Shown piece after piece: positions 47,179 through 57,079 of a stretch of 64,000 nt of DNA. A model generated the notes under the pieces. The model made no database searches. It worked only from the letters and a program-made list of their open reading frames with translations, and was not told where the DNA came from. The stretch comes from Pseudoflavonifractor sp902362925 (lineage in GTDB: Bacteria; Bacillota; Clostridia; Oscillospirales; Oscillospiraceae): NCBI GenBank assembly GCA_902362925.1, contig CABIYL010000011.1, one strand, 5' to 3'. Numbering within the stretch: position 1 is the stretch's first letter; the number at the start of each line of letters is the position of its first letter. Made by a program: the position numbers and the translations under genes.

Positions 47179-47537
47179 CTGTTTTCTCCTCCAAAACACT
47201 GTTTTTTCCGGCAGCCGCCCCGGCGGTGACAGCAGCCCGGTCCGTCGCACAGGCGGTAATTGCCCCCGGCGATGACCAGCCGTTTTCCGTTGACCAGAGC
47301 GTCAGCCAGCTTGCGGCGGGCGCTGTCGCAGATGCCGGTGACTGTGGTGCGGGCGATCTCCATCTGGGCCGCACAGGCCTCCTGGGTCAGACCCTCCAGG
47401 TCCAGCAGGCGGATGACCTCGAACTCATCCACCGTCAGTACCACCGGCTCCTCCGTACCGGGCCGCTCCCCCACCGGAGCAAAGCCCGCCCAGCCGGGCA
47501 GCTGGCACACCCTTCTGCACTTCTGGGGTCTGGGCAT
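47175..47537 (-). CDS. DUF134 protein, helix-turn-helix regulator candidate
   Basis: 120 residues. Family signature MPRPQKCRRVCQLP at the N terminus, then a sigma-region-4-like HTH (VDEFEVIRLLDLEGLTQEACAAQMEIARTTVTGICDSARRKLADALVNG), then a Cys-rich C terminus (CDGPGCCHRRGGCRKKQC). DUF134 genes very often sit with NifX/NifB-like genes, as here; they are thought to be transcription factors, perhaps sensing metals through the Cys cluster. The promoter lies within twin palindromes at 47547-47597, which makes autoregulation likely. Confidence 0.85.
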   Translation of the reverse strand: MPRPQKCRRVCQLPGWAGFAPVGERPGTEEPVVLTVDEFEVIRLLDLEGLTQEACAAQMEIARTTVTGICDSARRKLADALVNGKRLVIAGGNYRLCDGPGCCHRRGGCRKKQCFGGENR

Positions 47538-47546
47538 CTGTTCTCC

Positions 47547-47598
47547 CTCCGTTTCTGACTTATGTCAGTTATTATACTCCGTTTCTGACATATGTCAA
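47547..47598 (-). promoter_or_regulatory. Promoter and twin operator of the DUF134-NifX operon
   Basis: TTGACA (47593-47598) and TATAAT (47571-47576) on the minus strand with a 16-base spacer. Two 21-base direct repeats (47547-47567 and 47577-47597, one mismatch, period 30) each contain a 12-base palindrome centred on TATG: TGACATATGTCA (perfect) over the -35 and TGACTTATGTCA over the transcript start. Confidence 0.88.
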
Positions 47599-48236
47599 GT
47601 ATTCAGAGCCGTGTTTTTCTCCCGCTCCCATACAATTAATAAGGTACCGTCCTCCACGGACACACGAGAAGGCACGCCGGTGAATTCGTTGCTCACCCCA
47701 AGGGAGAAGCCGTTGTCCAGCTCCGCACCGGACAGGCTGTACTTCAATCCCTCAATGGTCACGCCCCGGACGCTGTCCGAGTGGGCAAACACCGAAATCA
47801 TCCCCCGGTGCTCCGGACCGAATTCCAGCGCTCCGCCGGTGATGGCGGTGGCGGTCCAGTCCGGGCCGTAGAGCCATCCCTGTTCTCCACGGCGGGACAG
47901 CCAGGCCAGCAGCTGCAGATTGGCCAGGGTGTGGTCAAAACGTCCACCGGTGCCGCCGAAGATGTGGAACCGGCGATATCCCCGGTCCTGGCCCAGCCGG
48001 ACGGCGGCCATGGTGTCGGTGTCGTCCTTCTCCTTGGGCAGGCGCACCAGATGGGCCACACCGGCAGGCTCCGCCATGGAGTCAAAGTCCCCCACCACCA
48101 GGTCGGGCTCCAGTCCGTTCTCCTTCAGCCAGGCGTAGCCGCCGTCAGCGGCGATAAGCAGATCCCCCTGCGCCGGCGCAGGCAGAATATTTATCCGCTC
48201 ACCCGCGCCGACGATATAGCAATTTCCACAAGTCAT
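47595..48236 (-). CDS. Thiamine pyrophosphokinase
   Basis: Transfers pyrophosphate from ATP to thiamine to make the cofactor TPP; 213 residues. Motifs in order: LIAADGGYAWLKENGLEPDLVVGDFDSM (ATP and Mg contacts), KEKDDTDTMAAVRL, and FGGTGGRFDHTLANLQLL, followed by a beta-sandwich domain with SLSGAELDNGFSLGVSNEF. These match bacterial/fungal ThiN/TPK. Its stop codon overlaps the -35 of the downstream DUF134 promoter, so the two units are tightly packed. No TPP riboswitch is visible in 48237-48360. Confidence 0.92.
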   Translation of the reverse strand: MTCGNCYIVGAGERINILPAPAQGDLLIAADGGYAWLKENGLEPDLVVGDFDSMAEPAGVAHLVRLPKEKDDTDTMAAVRLGQDRGYRRFHIFGGTGGRFDHTLANLQLLAWLSRRGEQGWLYGPDWTATAITGGALEFGPEHRGMISVFAHSDSVRGVTIEGLKYSLSGAELDNGFSLGVSNEFTGVPSRVSVEDGTLLIVWEREKNTALNT

Positions 48237-48365
48237 GGCTTTTTCCTCACTTTATGCCGTGATATCCGGGTTTTGCCCGGTTTTTTATGCGTTTGTCTTA
48301 TGCTCTCTATCCTAGCATACTCCGCCCCAAGGCGCAAGCCACCCTATTTTTGGGTAAAAAAATAC

Positions 48366-48394
48366 TTGACAGACAGGGGGCTTGTGGATAAAAT
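48366..48394 (+). promoter_or_regulatory. Promoter of the fatty-acid synthesis operon
   Basis: TTGACA (48366-48371), 17-base spacer, TAAAAT (48389-48394). A consensus -35 and near-consensus -10, 72 bases before acpP. Confidence 0.85.
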
Positions 48395-48399
48395 AACGC

Positions 48400-48441
48400 T
48401 TAAATTATTTTACTTAAAAATTTTTAATTAAAATAATTGAA
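48400..48441 (+). promoter_or_regulatory. AT-rich palindrome, candidate FabT-type operator
   Basis: TTAAATTATTTTA (48400-48412) and TAAAATAATTGAA (48429-48441) are inverted copies (12 of 13) around 16 AT bases, immediately downstream of the -10. A further AATAAAATAAT follows at 48440. The position fits a repressor roadblock; a MarR protein is encoded at the 3' end of the cluster. Confidence 0.6.
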
Positions 48442-48465
48442 TAAAATAATGAGGAGTATGTTGTT

Positions 48466-48696
48466 ATGACTTTCGAAGAAATGCGCGATATCATTGTGGA
48501 AACCCTGAGCTGTGATGCCGAGGACGTGACCATGGAGGCCAAGCTGTCCGAGGATCTGGGCGCCGACTCCCTGGCCGCCGTGGAGCTGTCCATGGCTCTG
48601 GAGGAGGCCTCCGGCGTGACCATCGAGGACGACGACCTGCCCAACATGAAGACCGTGGGCGATCTGATGTCCTACATCGAGTCCCACAAGGCCTGA
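48466..48696 (+). CDS. acpP: Acyl carrier protein
   Basis: Carrier for growing acyl chains in type II fatty-acid synthesis; 76 residues, four-helix bundle. The phosphopantetheine serine is S35 in the family's GADSLAAVELSMALEE motif. Strongly acidic as usual. First gene of the acc-fab operon with a GAGGAG ribosome site; accB begins 10 bases after its stop. Confidence 0.97.
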   Translation: MTFEEMRDIIVETLSCDAEDVTMEAKLSEDLGADSLAAVELSMALEEASGVTIEDDDLPNMKTVGDLMSYIESHKA

Positions 48697-48706
48697 GGCA
48701 CGGCCC

Positions 48707-49132
48707 ATGAGCAATCAGGACGTGTTTGAGCTGATGGCCCGCTTCGAGGGCAGCGCCGCCGTCAGCATGAAGTTCACCTGCAAGGACTTCTCCCTGGAGC
48801 TGAGCAAGGCTGCCGGAACCGCTCCCGCAGCCGCCCCTGTGGCGGCTGCCCCTGCGGTCGCCGCTGCGCCTGCCGCTCCCGTGGAGGAGGAGGGCAGCGT
48901 CATCACCGCCCCTCTGGTGGGTACATACTACGCCGCCCCCTCCCCCGGCGCCGCCCCCTTCGTGTCCGTGGGCGACCAGGTGAAGAAGGGGCAGACGGTC
49001 TGCCTGATGGAGGCCATGAAGATGATGAACGAGGTCACCGCTCCCTGCGACTGCGTCATTGAAGCGCTGCTCCAGGAGGACGGCGCCCTGGTCTCCTTCG
49101 GCGCTCCCCTGCTGCGCTATAAGGCGGTCTGA
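48707..49132 (+). CDS. accB: Biotin carboxyl carrier protein of acetyl-CoA carboxylase
   Basis: Carries carboxybiotin between AccC and AccDA. 141 residues: a structured N-terminal region (about 1-32), an Ala/Pro-rich flexible linker (about 33-64, APAAAPVAAAPAVAAAPAAP), and the biotinyl domain with the biotin lysine K105 in CLMEAMKMMNEV. Directly upstream of accC. Confidence 0.96.
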   Translation: MSNQDVFELMARFEGSAAVSMKFTCKDFSLELSKAAGTAPAAAPVAAAPAVAAAPAAPVEEEGSVITAPLVGTYYAAPSPGAAPFVSVGDQVKKGQTVCLMEAMKMMNEVTAPCDCVIEALLQEDGALVSFGAPLLRYKAV

Positions 49133-49135
49133 GCC

Positions 49136-50514
<1,379 letters not shown>

Positions 50515-50518
<4 letters not shown>

Positions 50519-51375
50519 GCAACGTATTTACCCGCCGCCGCGAGAAGCTGCTGGCTCTCAAGAGCCTGCGCAGCGGCGGCCCCCGCTCCGCCCCCGCCCC
50601 GGCCTGCCCCGCCTGCGGGGCCGAGGTGCCCAGGGGCGAGCTGCACAAGAACCTCTATGTCTGCCCCCGCTGCGGCCATCACCACGCCGTCAGCGCCTAC
50701 TACCGGCTCAGCCTCGTCCTGGACCCGGGCACCTTCCGGGAACTGGACGAGCGGCTCTCATCCGCCGACCCTCTGGCCTTCCCCGGCTACGCCGGGAAGC
50801 TGGCCGATGCGAGCCGGCGCACCGGCCTGAGTGAGGCCGTGGTCACCGCCACGGGCCGCATCGATGGCCGCAGGACGGCTGTCGGCGTGCTGGACAGCCG
50901 CTTTTTCATGGGCAGCATGAGCGCCGCCGTGGGCGAGAAGGTCACCCGCCTGGTGGAGTACGCCGAGAAGAACCGCCTGCCCCTCATCCTGTTCTCCGCC
51001 AGCGGCGGAGCCCGGATGCAGGAGGGCATCCTCTCCCTGATGCAGATGGCCAAGACCGCCGCCGCCCTGGAGCACTTCTCCTCCGTCGGCGGGCTGTACA
51101 TCTCCGTGCTCACCCACCCCACCACCGGCGGCGTCACCGCCAGCTTCGCCAGCCTGGGCGACTACATGCTGGCCGAGCCGCAGGCCCTGGTGGGCTTTGC
51201 CGGACCCCGTGTGGTGGAGCAGACCATCGGTCAGCCGGTGCCTGAGGGCTTCCAGAGCGCGGAGTACCAGCTCAGCCACGGCTTCCTGGACGCGGTGGTG
51301 CCCCGCAAGGAGCTGCGCGCCACGCTGAGCCGCCTGCTGCGGCTCCATGACCCGAAGGGAGGCCGCGACCGATGA
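50515..51375 (+). CDS. accD: Acetyl-CoA carboxylase carboxyltransferase, beta subunit
   Basis: With AccA it moves the carboxyl group from biotin to acetyl-CoA to form malonyl-CoA, the committed step. 286 residues. N-terminal four-Cys zinc ribbon (CPACGAEVPRGELHKNLYVCPRCGHH, about 33-58 in two pairs), then the crotonase-like carboxyltransferase domain with LILFSASGGARMQEG and SLGDYMLAEPQALVGFAGPRVVEQ. GTG/ATG start overlaps accC; accA overlaps its end. Confidence 0.97.
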
Positions 51376-52193
51376 ACCAGACCCTTACCCCCGCCCAGCG
51401 GGTGGCCCTGGCCCGCAATCCCCAGCGGCCGGGCACGGCGGACTTTATCTCCGCCCTCTTTACCGACTTCTTTGAGCTGCGGGGCGACCGCCACTTCGGC
51501 GAAGACCCCAGTATTCTGGGCGGCGTGGCCCTGTACCACGGCCAGCCCGTCACCGTCATCGGCCACCGGAAGGGCCGCACCCTGGAGGAGAACCTGAAGT
51601 TCAACTTCGGCATGCCCAGCCCCGAGGGATACCGGAAGGCCCAGCGGCTGATGGAGCAGGCGGACAAGTTCCGCCGCCCCGTCATCACCTTTATCGACAC
51701 CCCCGGCGCCTACCCCGGCCTGGAGGCCGAGGCCAGAGGCCAGGGCGAGGCCATCGCCAAGTGCCTGTCCATTCTCTCCGCTCTGACGGTGCCCGTCATC
51801 TCGGTGGTTACCGGTGAGGGCGGCAGCGGCGGCGCTCTGGCCCTGGGCGTGGGCAACAGCGTGCTCATGCTGGAGAACGCAGTCTACTCCGTCCTCTCCC
51901 CCGAGGGCTTCGCCGCCATTCTGTGGAAGGATTCCTCCCGCAGCAGCGAGGCCTGCGACGTGATGAAGCTCACTGCCGCCGACCTGCTGGAGCTGGGCGT
52001 CATTGACGAGATAATTCCCGAGCCTGAGGGCGGAGCTCACACCGCTCCCGGCGCCGTGTTCACCGCCGTGGACGCCGCCATCAGCCGTCAGCTCGCTCCC
52101 CTGCTCAAGCTGAGCGGTTCCGCTCTGGCCAGGCAGCGGTATAAAAAATTCCGGGCCATGGGTACCCAGGCAGTCAGGAGGGATCGGGGATGA
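51372..52193 (+). CDS. accA: Acetyl-CoA carboxylase carboxyltransferase, alpha subunit
   Basis: Partner of AccD. 273 residues, shorter than the enteric protein (319) but in the clostridial range. Segments: RGDRHFGEDPSILGGVALYHGQPVTVIGHRKG, FNFGMPSPEGYRKAQRLMEQADKF, the oxyanion-hole FIDTPGAYPGLEAEARGQGEAIA and VTGEGGSGGALALGVGN, VYSVLSPEGFAAILWKD. It overlaps accD and fabH by 4 bases on each side. Confidence 0.97.
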   Translation: MNQTLTPAQRVALARNPQRPGTADFISALFTDFFELRGDRHFGEDPSILGGVALYHGQPVTVIGHRKGRTLEENLKFNFGMPSPEGYRKAQRLMEQADKFRRPVITFIDTPGAYPGLEAEARGQGEAIAKCLSILSALTVPVISVVTGEGGSGGALALGVGNSVLMLENAVYSVLSPEGFAAILWKDSSRSSEACDVMKLTAADLLELGVIDEIIPEPEGGAHTAPGAVFTAVDAAISRQLAPLLKLSGSALARQRYKKFRAMGTQAVRRDRG

Positions 52194-53149
52194 ACGGTAT
52201 CAAGCTCTGCGGCACCGGAGCCGCAGCCCCGGCCAGGATCGTCACCAACGACGACATGGCCGCCATGGTGGAGACCAACGACGAGTGGATCACCACCCGC
52301 ACCGGCATCAAGGAGCGTCACTACTGCACCGAGGAGACCCTGCTCTCCCTCTGCGTGGACGCTGCCCGTCAGGCCATGGAACGCTCCGGCGTCTCCCCCG
52401 CCGACCTGGGGGTGTGCCTGGTGGCCACCATCTCCCCTGACTTTGTCACCCCCGCCGTCTCCTGTCTGCTCCAGCGTGAGCTGGGCCTGCCCGAGGACTG
52501 CCTGTGCATGGACCTGAACGCGGCCTGCTCCGGCTTCCTCTACGGGCTGCACACCGCCCAGTGTCTGCTGGACGCCTGCCCCCGGAAGTACGGCCTGGTG
52601 GTGGGCGGCGAGGCCTTCACCCGCATGGTGGACTTCACCGACCGCACCACCTGCATCCTCTTCGGCGACGGCGCGGGCGCCGCTGTGGTCCGTTCCGGGC
52701 CCGACTGCCCCGTGCTCCACACCGTGGTGGGAGCCCGGGGAGACGACAAAGTCCTCTATGTCCCCGGCGCAGGCACCGGCGCTCCCCAGTACATCCACAT
52801 GGAGGGCACCGCCGTGTTCAAGTTCGCGGTGGAGACCGTGCCCAAGTGCATCACCCAGGTGCTGGAGCGCTCCCACATGACCGCCGACGACATCGACCTG
52901 TTTGTGCTCCACCAGGCCAATGAGCGCATCATCGACCGGGTGGTGAAGAACCTGCACCTCCCCCCGGAGAAGTGCCCCAAGAACATCGCCAAATACGGCA
53001 ACACCTCCGCCGCCAGCATCCCCCTGCTGCTCCACGAGCTGTGCGCCTCCGGCGCCCTCAAGCCCGGCATGCGGGCCCTGCTCTCCGGCTTCGGCGGCGG
53101 CCTGACCTGGGGCGGCGCCATCCTGGAGCTGGACGGAGAAGCCCACTGA
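52190..53149 (+). CDS. fabH: Beta-ketoacyl-ACP synthase III
   Basis: Condenses acetyl- (or branched acyl-) CoA with malonyl-ACP to start fatty-acid synthesis. 319 residues. Nucleophile Cys in NAACSGFLYGLHTAQ (about C112), the FGDGAGAAVV segment, the active-site His in VLHQANERIIDRVVK, and Asn in KYGNTSAASIPLLL. Starter-unit preference (straight or branched) cannot be read. Confidence 0.97.
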   Translation: MNGIKLCGTGAAAPARIVTNDDMAAMVETNDEWITTRTGIKERHYCTEETLLSLCVDAARQAMERSGVSPADLGVCLVATISPDFVTPAVSCLLQRELGLPEDCLCMDLNAACSGFLYGLHTAQCLLDACPRKYGLVVGGEAFTRMVDFTDRTTCILFGDGAGAAVVRSGPDCPVLHTVVGARGDDKVLYVPGAGTGAPQYIHMEGTAVFKFAVETVPKCITQVLERSHMTADDIDLFVLHQANERIIDRVVKNLHLPPEKCPKNIAKYGNTSAASIPLLLHELCASGALKPGMRALLSGFGGGLTWGGAILELDGEAH

Positions 53150-53186
53150 AAAATCTGAACGCGCCGGCAGGCGCATGGAGGTCTCT

Positions 53187-54119
53187 ATGAAACTCAACGA
53201 GCTGCTGGGAACGGAGTTTCCCTTTATTCAGGGCGGCATGGCCAACATCGCCACCGGCGAGTTTGCCGCCGCCGTATCCAACGCGGGCGCCCTGGGCCTC
53301 ATCGGCTCCGGCGGCATGAACGCCGACAGCCTGCGGGAGAACATCCGCCGCTGCAAGTCCCTCACCGACAAGCCCTTCGGCGTCAACCTGATGCTGATGA
53401 ACCCCTCCGTGGACGAGATGGCCAAGGTGGTCATTGAGGAGGGCGTGAAGGTGGTCACCACCGGCGCGGGTAACCCCGGCAAGTACATCCCCGCCTGGAA
53501 AGAGGCGGGCATCATCGTCATTCCCGTGGTGGCGGCCGCCGTGCTGGCCAAGCGCCTCACCCGCTACGGCATTGACGCCGTCATCGCCGAGGGCACCGAG
53601 AGCGGCGGCCACGTGGGCGAGATGACCACCATGGCCCTGGTGCCCCAGGTGGCCGACGCGGTGGACGTGCCCGTCATTGCCGCCGGCGGCATCGCCAGCG
53701 GCCGCCAGCTGGCCGCCGCCTACGCCCTGGGCGCCTGCGGCGTCCAGATCGGCACCTGCCTGCTGGTCAGCGAGGAGTGCCCCATCCACCCCAACTACAA
53801 GCAGGCCCTGCTCAAGGCCAGCGACACCGACACCATCGTCACCGGTCGCACCACCGGCGCTCCCGTCCGTGTGCTCAAGAACAAGATGGCCAAGGAGTAC
53901 ATCCGCATGGAGAAGGAGAACATCCCCCTGGCCGAGCGTGAGAAGCTGACCCTGGGCTCCCTGCGCCGTGCCGTCTTTGAGGGCGACACCGAGATGGGCA
54001 GCCTGATGGCGGGCCAGGTGGCCGGCCAGCTCCACGAGATCCGCCCCGTGCGGGCCATTCTGGAGGAGCTGTACGCCGACTACCAGTCCTGCGTGAAAGG
54101 TCTGGTGAACGACCTGTGA
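53187..54119 (+). CDS. fabK: Enoyl-ACP reductase II (FMN type)
   Basis: NAD(P)H-dependent flavoprotein that reduces enoyl-ACP in place of FabI. 310 residues of the nitronate-monooxygenase-like TIM barrel: FPFIQGGMANIATGEFAAAVSNAGALGLIGSGG, EGTESGGHVGEMTT and AAGGIASGRQLAAAYALGACGVQIGT are FMN-binding segments. The ATG at 53187 is preferred over 53175 because GGAGG is 6 bases upstream. FabK rather than FabI implies intrinsic triclosan tolerance (known for the family). Placed between fabH and fabD. Confidence 0.95.
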   Translation: MKLNELLGTEFPFIQGGMANIATGEFAAAVSNAGALGLIGSGGMNADSLRENIRRCKSLTDKPFGVNLMLMNPSVDEMAKVVIEEGVKVVTTGAGNPGKYIPAWKEAGIIVIPVVAAAVLAKRLTRYGIDAVIAEGTESGGHVGEMTTMALVPQVADAVDVPVIAAGGIASGRQLAAAYALGACGVQIGTCLLVSEECPIHPNYKQALLKASDTDTIVTGRTTGAPVRVLKNKMAKEYIRMEKENIPLAEREKLTLGSLRRAVFEGDTEMGSLMAGQVAGQLHEIRPVRAILEELYADYQSCVKGLVNDL

Positions 54120-55054
54120 GCCTTGCCTTTCTGTACGCCGGACAGGGCAGCCAGCACCCCGGCATGGGCGCTGACCTGTACGAAGCCTATCCCGCCTTCC
54201 GCGCCGTGCTGGACAGCGCGGCTGAACAGGTGGACTTTGACCTGAAGGAGGTCTCCTTTACCGACGCCAACGGCGTTCTCAACCAGACCTCCTACACCCA
54301 GCCCGCCATGGTGGCCTTTGCCGCCGGCGTCACCGCCCTGCTCTATGAGCGGGGCATCGAGCCCGACTACGCCGCCGGTCTGAGCCTGGGCGAGTACTCC
54401 GCCCTCCACGCCGCCGGTGTGTTCTCCGCTCCTGAGGCGGTGTCCCTTGTGGCCTTCCGGGGCAAGGCCATGACCCAGGCCGCCCAGGGCATGGACTGTG
54501 CCATGATGGCCGTGCTGGGCCTGGATGTCCCCACCCTCCAGTCCGCCTGCGACCAGGCCGCTTCTCTGGGCGTGGTGGAGATTGCCAACTACAACTGCCC
54601 CGGCCAGCTGGTCATCGGCGGCGAGAAGGCCGCCGTGGAGAAGGCCGCCGCCCTGGCCAAGGAGCTGGGCGCCAAGCGTGCCCTGCCCCTGAAGGTCAGC
54701 GGCCCCTTCCATACCTCCCTCCTCAAGCCCGCCGGAGACGCCCTGGCCGAGCGGCTGAGCACCGTGGAGTTCGCCCCCATGGCCTTCCCCGTGCTCTTCA
54801 ACTGCCTGGGCCATGAGATGGGCGAGGGCGACACCATCCCCGCCCTGCTGGAGCGGCAGGTCCAGTCCTCCGTCCGCATGGAGGACACCATCCGCCGCAT
54901 GGAGGCCCTTGGGGTGGACACCATCGTGGAGATTGGCCCCGGCAAGGTGCTCTCCGGCTTTGTCCGCAAGACCTGCCCCGCCATCCGCACCTTCGCCGTG
55001 GAGACCTGCGCCGACCTGGACGCCCTCACCGCGGCCCTGAAAGGAGAATCCTGA
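54116..55054 (+). CDS. fabD: Malonyl-CoA:ACP transacylase
   Basis: Loads malonyl groups onto ACP. 312 residues; starts with a GTG that overlaps the fabK stop. LYAGQGSQHPGMG at the N terminus, the nucleophile S90 in GLSLGEYSAL (Leu instead of the usual His before Ser, a form I recall in other clostridial FabD), NYNCPGQLVIGG, and H199 in SGPFHTSLL. Fits the operon position before fabG. Confidence 0.95.
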   Translation: MSLAFLYAGQGSQHPGMGADLYEAYPAFRAVLDSAAEQVDFDLKEVSFTDANGVLNQTSYTQPAMVAFAAGVTALLYERGIEPDYAAGLSLGEYSALHAAGVFSAPEAVSLVAFRGKAMTQAAQGMDCAMMAVLGLDVPTLQSACDQAASLGVVEIANYNCPGQLVIGGEKAAVEKAAALAKELGAKRALPLKVSGPFHTSLLKPAGDALAERLSTVEFAPMAFPVLFNCLGHEMGEGDTIPALLERQVQSSVRMEDTIRRMEALGVDTIVEIGPGKVLSGFVRKTCPAIRTFAVETCADLDALTAALKGES

Positions 55055-55797
55055 TGAGCCTCACCGGAAAAACCGCCATCGTCACCGGCGGCAGCCGGGG
55101 CATCGGCAAGGCCGTGTGCCTGGAGCTGGCCCGCCGGGGCTGCAATATTGTCCTGTCCTTTGCCGGCAACACCGCCGCCGCCGACCAGACCGTGGCCGAG
55201 TGCCAGGCCCTGGGGGTCCAGGCTCTGGCTGTCCAGGGCAATGTGGCCGACGCCGACGCCGTCAAGGCCCTGTTCGACGCCGCCCTGAAGCAGTTCGGCG
55301 CCGTTGACATTCTGGTCAACAACGCCGGCATCACCCGGGACAATCTGCTCATGCTCCTCAAGGAGGAGGACTTCGACGCCGTGGTGGACACCAACCTGAA
55401 GGGCACCTTCCTCTGCATGAAGGCCGCCGTCCGGCCCATGATGAAGCAGCGCCACGGCCGCATCATCTCCCTGAGCTCCGTGGTGGGCCTCCACGGCAAC
55501 GCCGGTCAGGTCAACTACGCCGCCACCAAGGCGGGCGTCATCGGCATGACCAAGTCCCTGGCCAAGGAGCTGGCCGGGCGGAACATCACCGTCAACGCGG
55601 TGGCCCCCGGCTTTATCGATACCGATATGACCGCCGTGCTCCCCGAGAAGGCCAAGGAAGCCATTCTGGCCTCCATCCCCATGGCCCGTCTGGGCGCTGC
55701 GGAGGACGTGGCCAACGCCGTGGCCTTCCTGGCCTCGGACGAGACCGGCTACATCACCGGCCAGGTGCTGGCCGTGGATGGCGGCATGTCCATGTGA
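55054..55797 (+). CDS. fabG: 3-oxoacyl-ACP reductase
   Basis: NADPH-dependent short-chain dehydrogenase, 247 residues. Cofactor loop AIVTGGSRGIGKAVC, NNAGITRDNLL, and a catalytic triad S142, Y155, K159 (SLSSVVG ... VNYAATKAG) with standard spacing; N-term basic GGSRG suggests NADP(H). Overlaps fabD by one base. Confidence 0.97.
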   Translation: MSLTGKTAIVTGGSRGIGKAVCLELARRGCNIVLSFAGNTAAADQTVAECQALGVQALAVQGNVADADAVKALFDAALKQFGAVDILVNNAGITRDNLLMLLKEEDFDAVVDTNLKGTFLCMKAAVRPMMKQRHGRIISLSSVVGLHGNAGQVNYAATKAGVIGMTKSLAKELAGRNITVNAVAPGFIDTDMTAVLPEKAKEAILASIPMARLGAAEDVANAVAFLASDETGYITGQVLAVDGGMSM

Positions 55798-55834
55798 GCA
55801 GCCTATCCGTGCTGTGTTGAAATTGGAGGTTATT

Positions 55835-57079
55835 ATGGAAAAACGCCGAGTGGTCATCACCGGCCTGGGGGCCGTCACCCCCATCGGGCACACTGCGCCC
55901 GAGAGCTGGGCCGCCGTCCGCGCGGGCAAGTGCGGCGTGGCCCCTATCACCCGCTATAACACCGAGAACCAGAAGGTCAAGCTGGCCGCCGAGGTCAAGG
56001 ACTGGAACCCCGAGTCCGTCCTGGACAAGAAGGAGGCCAAGCGGATGGCCCGGTACACCCAGCTGGCCATGGCCGCCGCCAAGGAGGCCGTGGCCGACAG
56101 CGGTCTGGACCTGGCCAACGACGACCCCTGCCGCCGGGGTGTCATCGTCTCCAGCGGCATCGGCGGCCTGGACGTCACCGAGGGCGAGCACTCCAAGGGT
56201 CTGGAGAAGGGCTTTGACCGTGTGTCCCCCTTCTACATCCCCATGGCCATCTCCAACATGGCCGCCGGTCTCATCGCCATCGCCCACAACTGCAAGGCCA
56301 TGTGCACCTGCCCTGTCACCGCCTGCGCCGGCGGCACCAACGCCGTGGGCGACGCCTTCCACTATGTCCGGGACGGCTACGCCGACGTGATGATCTGCGG
56401 CGGCGCCGAGGCCGCCGTCACCCCCCTGGCCATCGGCGGCTTCACCTCCATGAAGGCCCTCTCCACCGCCACTGACCCGGACCGGGCCTCCATCCCCTTT
56501 GACGCGGAGCGCAGCGGCTTTGTCATGGGCGAGGGCGCCGGCATCCTGGTGCTGGAGGAGTACTCCCACGCCGTTGCCCGGGGCGCCAAGATCTACGCCG
56601 AGCTGGTGGGCTACGGCGCCACTTGCGACGCCTACCACATGACCGCGCCCGCCGAGGGCGGCGAGGGCGGCGCCCGTGCCATGGCCATCGCCCTGACCGA
56701 CGGCGGCGTGTCCCCCGACGAGGTGGACTACATCAACGCCCACGGCACCTCCACCCACCTGAACGACAGCGGCGAGACCGCCGCCGTCAAGACGGTGTTC
56801 GGCGCCCACGCCAAGGAGCTGATGATGAGCTCCACCAAGTCCATGACCGGCCACATGCTGGGCGCGGCAGGCGCTGTGGAGGCCATCTTCTCCGCTCTGG
56901 CCCTGAAGGAGGGCTTTGCCCCCGCCACCATCCACTACCAGGTCCCCGACCCGGAGTGTGACCTGGACATCGTGCCCAACGAGGGCCGTGAGGCCAATCT
57001 GCGGTACGCCATGTCCAACTCCCTGGGCTTCGGCGGCCACAACGCCAGCATCCTGCTGAAGAAATGGGAGGAAGCGTAA
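55835..57079 (+). CDS. fabF: Beta-ketoacyl-ACP synthase II
   Basis: Elongating condensing enzyme, 414 residues. Nucleophile C164 in PVTACAGGTNAVGDAF, His in NAHGTSTHLNDSGET and His in SMTGHMLGAAGAVEA, and C-terminal NSLGFGGHNASILL. ATG at 55835 with GGAGG; a longer frame from 55778 has no ribosome site. Its stop overlaps the fabZ start codon (TAATG). Confidence 0.97.
   Translation: MEKRRVVITGLGAVTPIGHTAPESWAAVRAGKCGVAPITRYNTENQKVKLAAEVKDWNPESVLDKKEAKRMARYTQLAMAAAKEAVADSGLDLANDDPCRRGVIVSSGIGGLDVTEGEHSKGLEKGFDRVSPFYIPMAISNMAAGLIAIAHNCKAMCTCPVTACAGGTNAVGDAFHYVRDGYADVMICGGAEAAVTPLAIGGFTSMKALSTATDPDRASIPFDAERSGFVMGEGAGILVLEEYSHAVARGAKIYAELVGYGATCDAYHMTAPAEGGEGGARAMAIALTDGGVSPDEVDYINAHGTSTHLNDSGETAAVKTVFGAHAKELMMSSTKSMTGHMLGAAGAVEAIFSALALKEGFAPATIHYQVPDPECDLDIVPNEGREANLRYAMSNSLGFGGHNASILLKKWEEA

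Noticed and set aside
54380..54400. Non-canonical GLSLG instead of GHSLG in FabD as a sign of inactivity
   Set aside because: The nucleophile S90 and H199 are present and I recall this variant in other clostridial FabD proteins, so it is probably normal.
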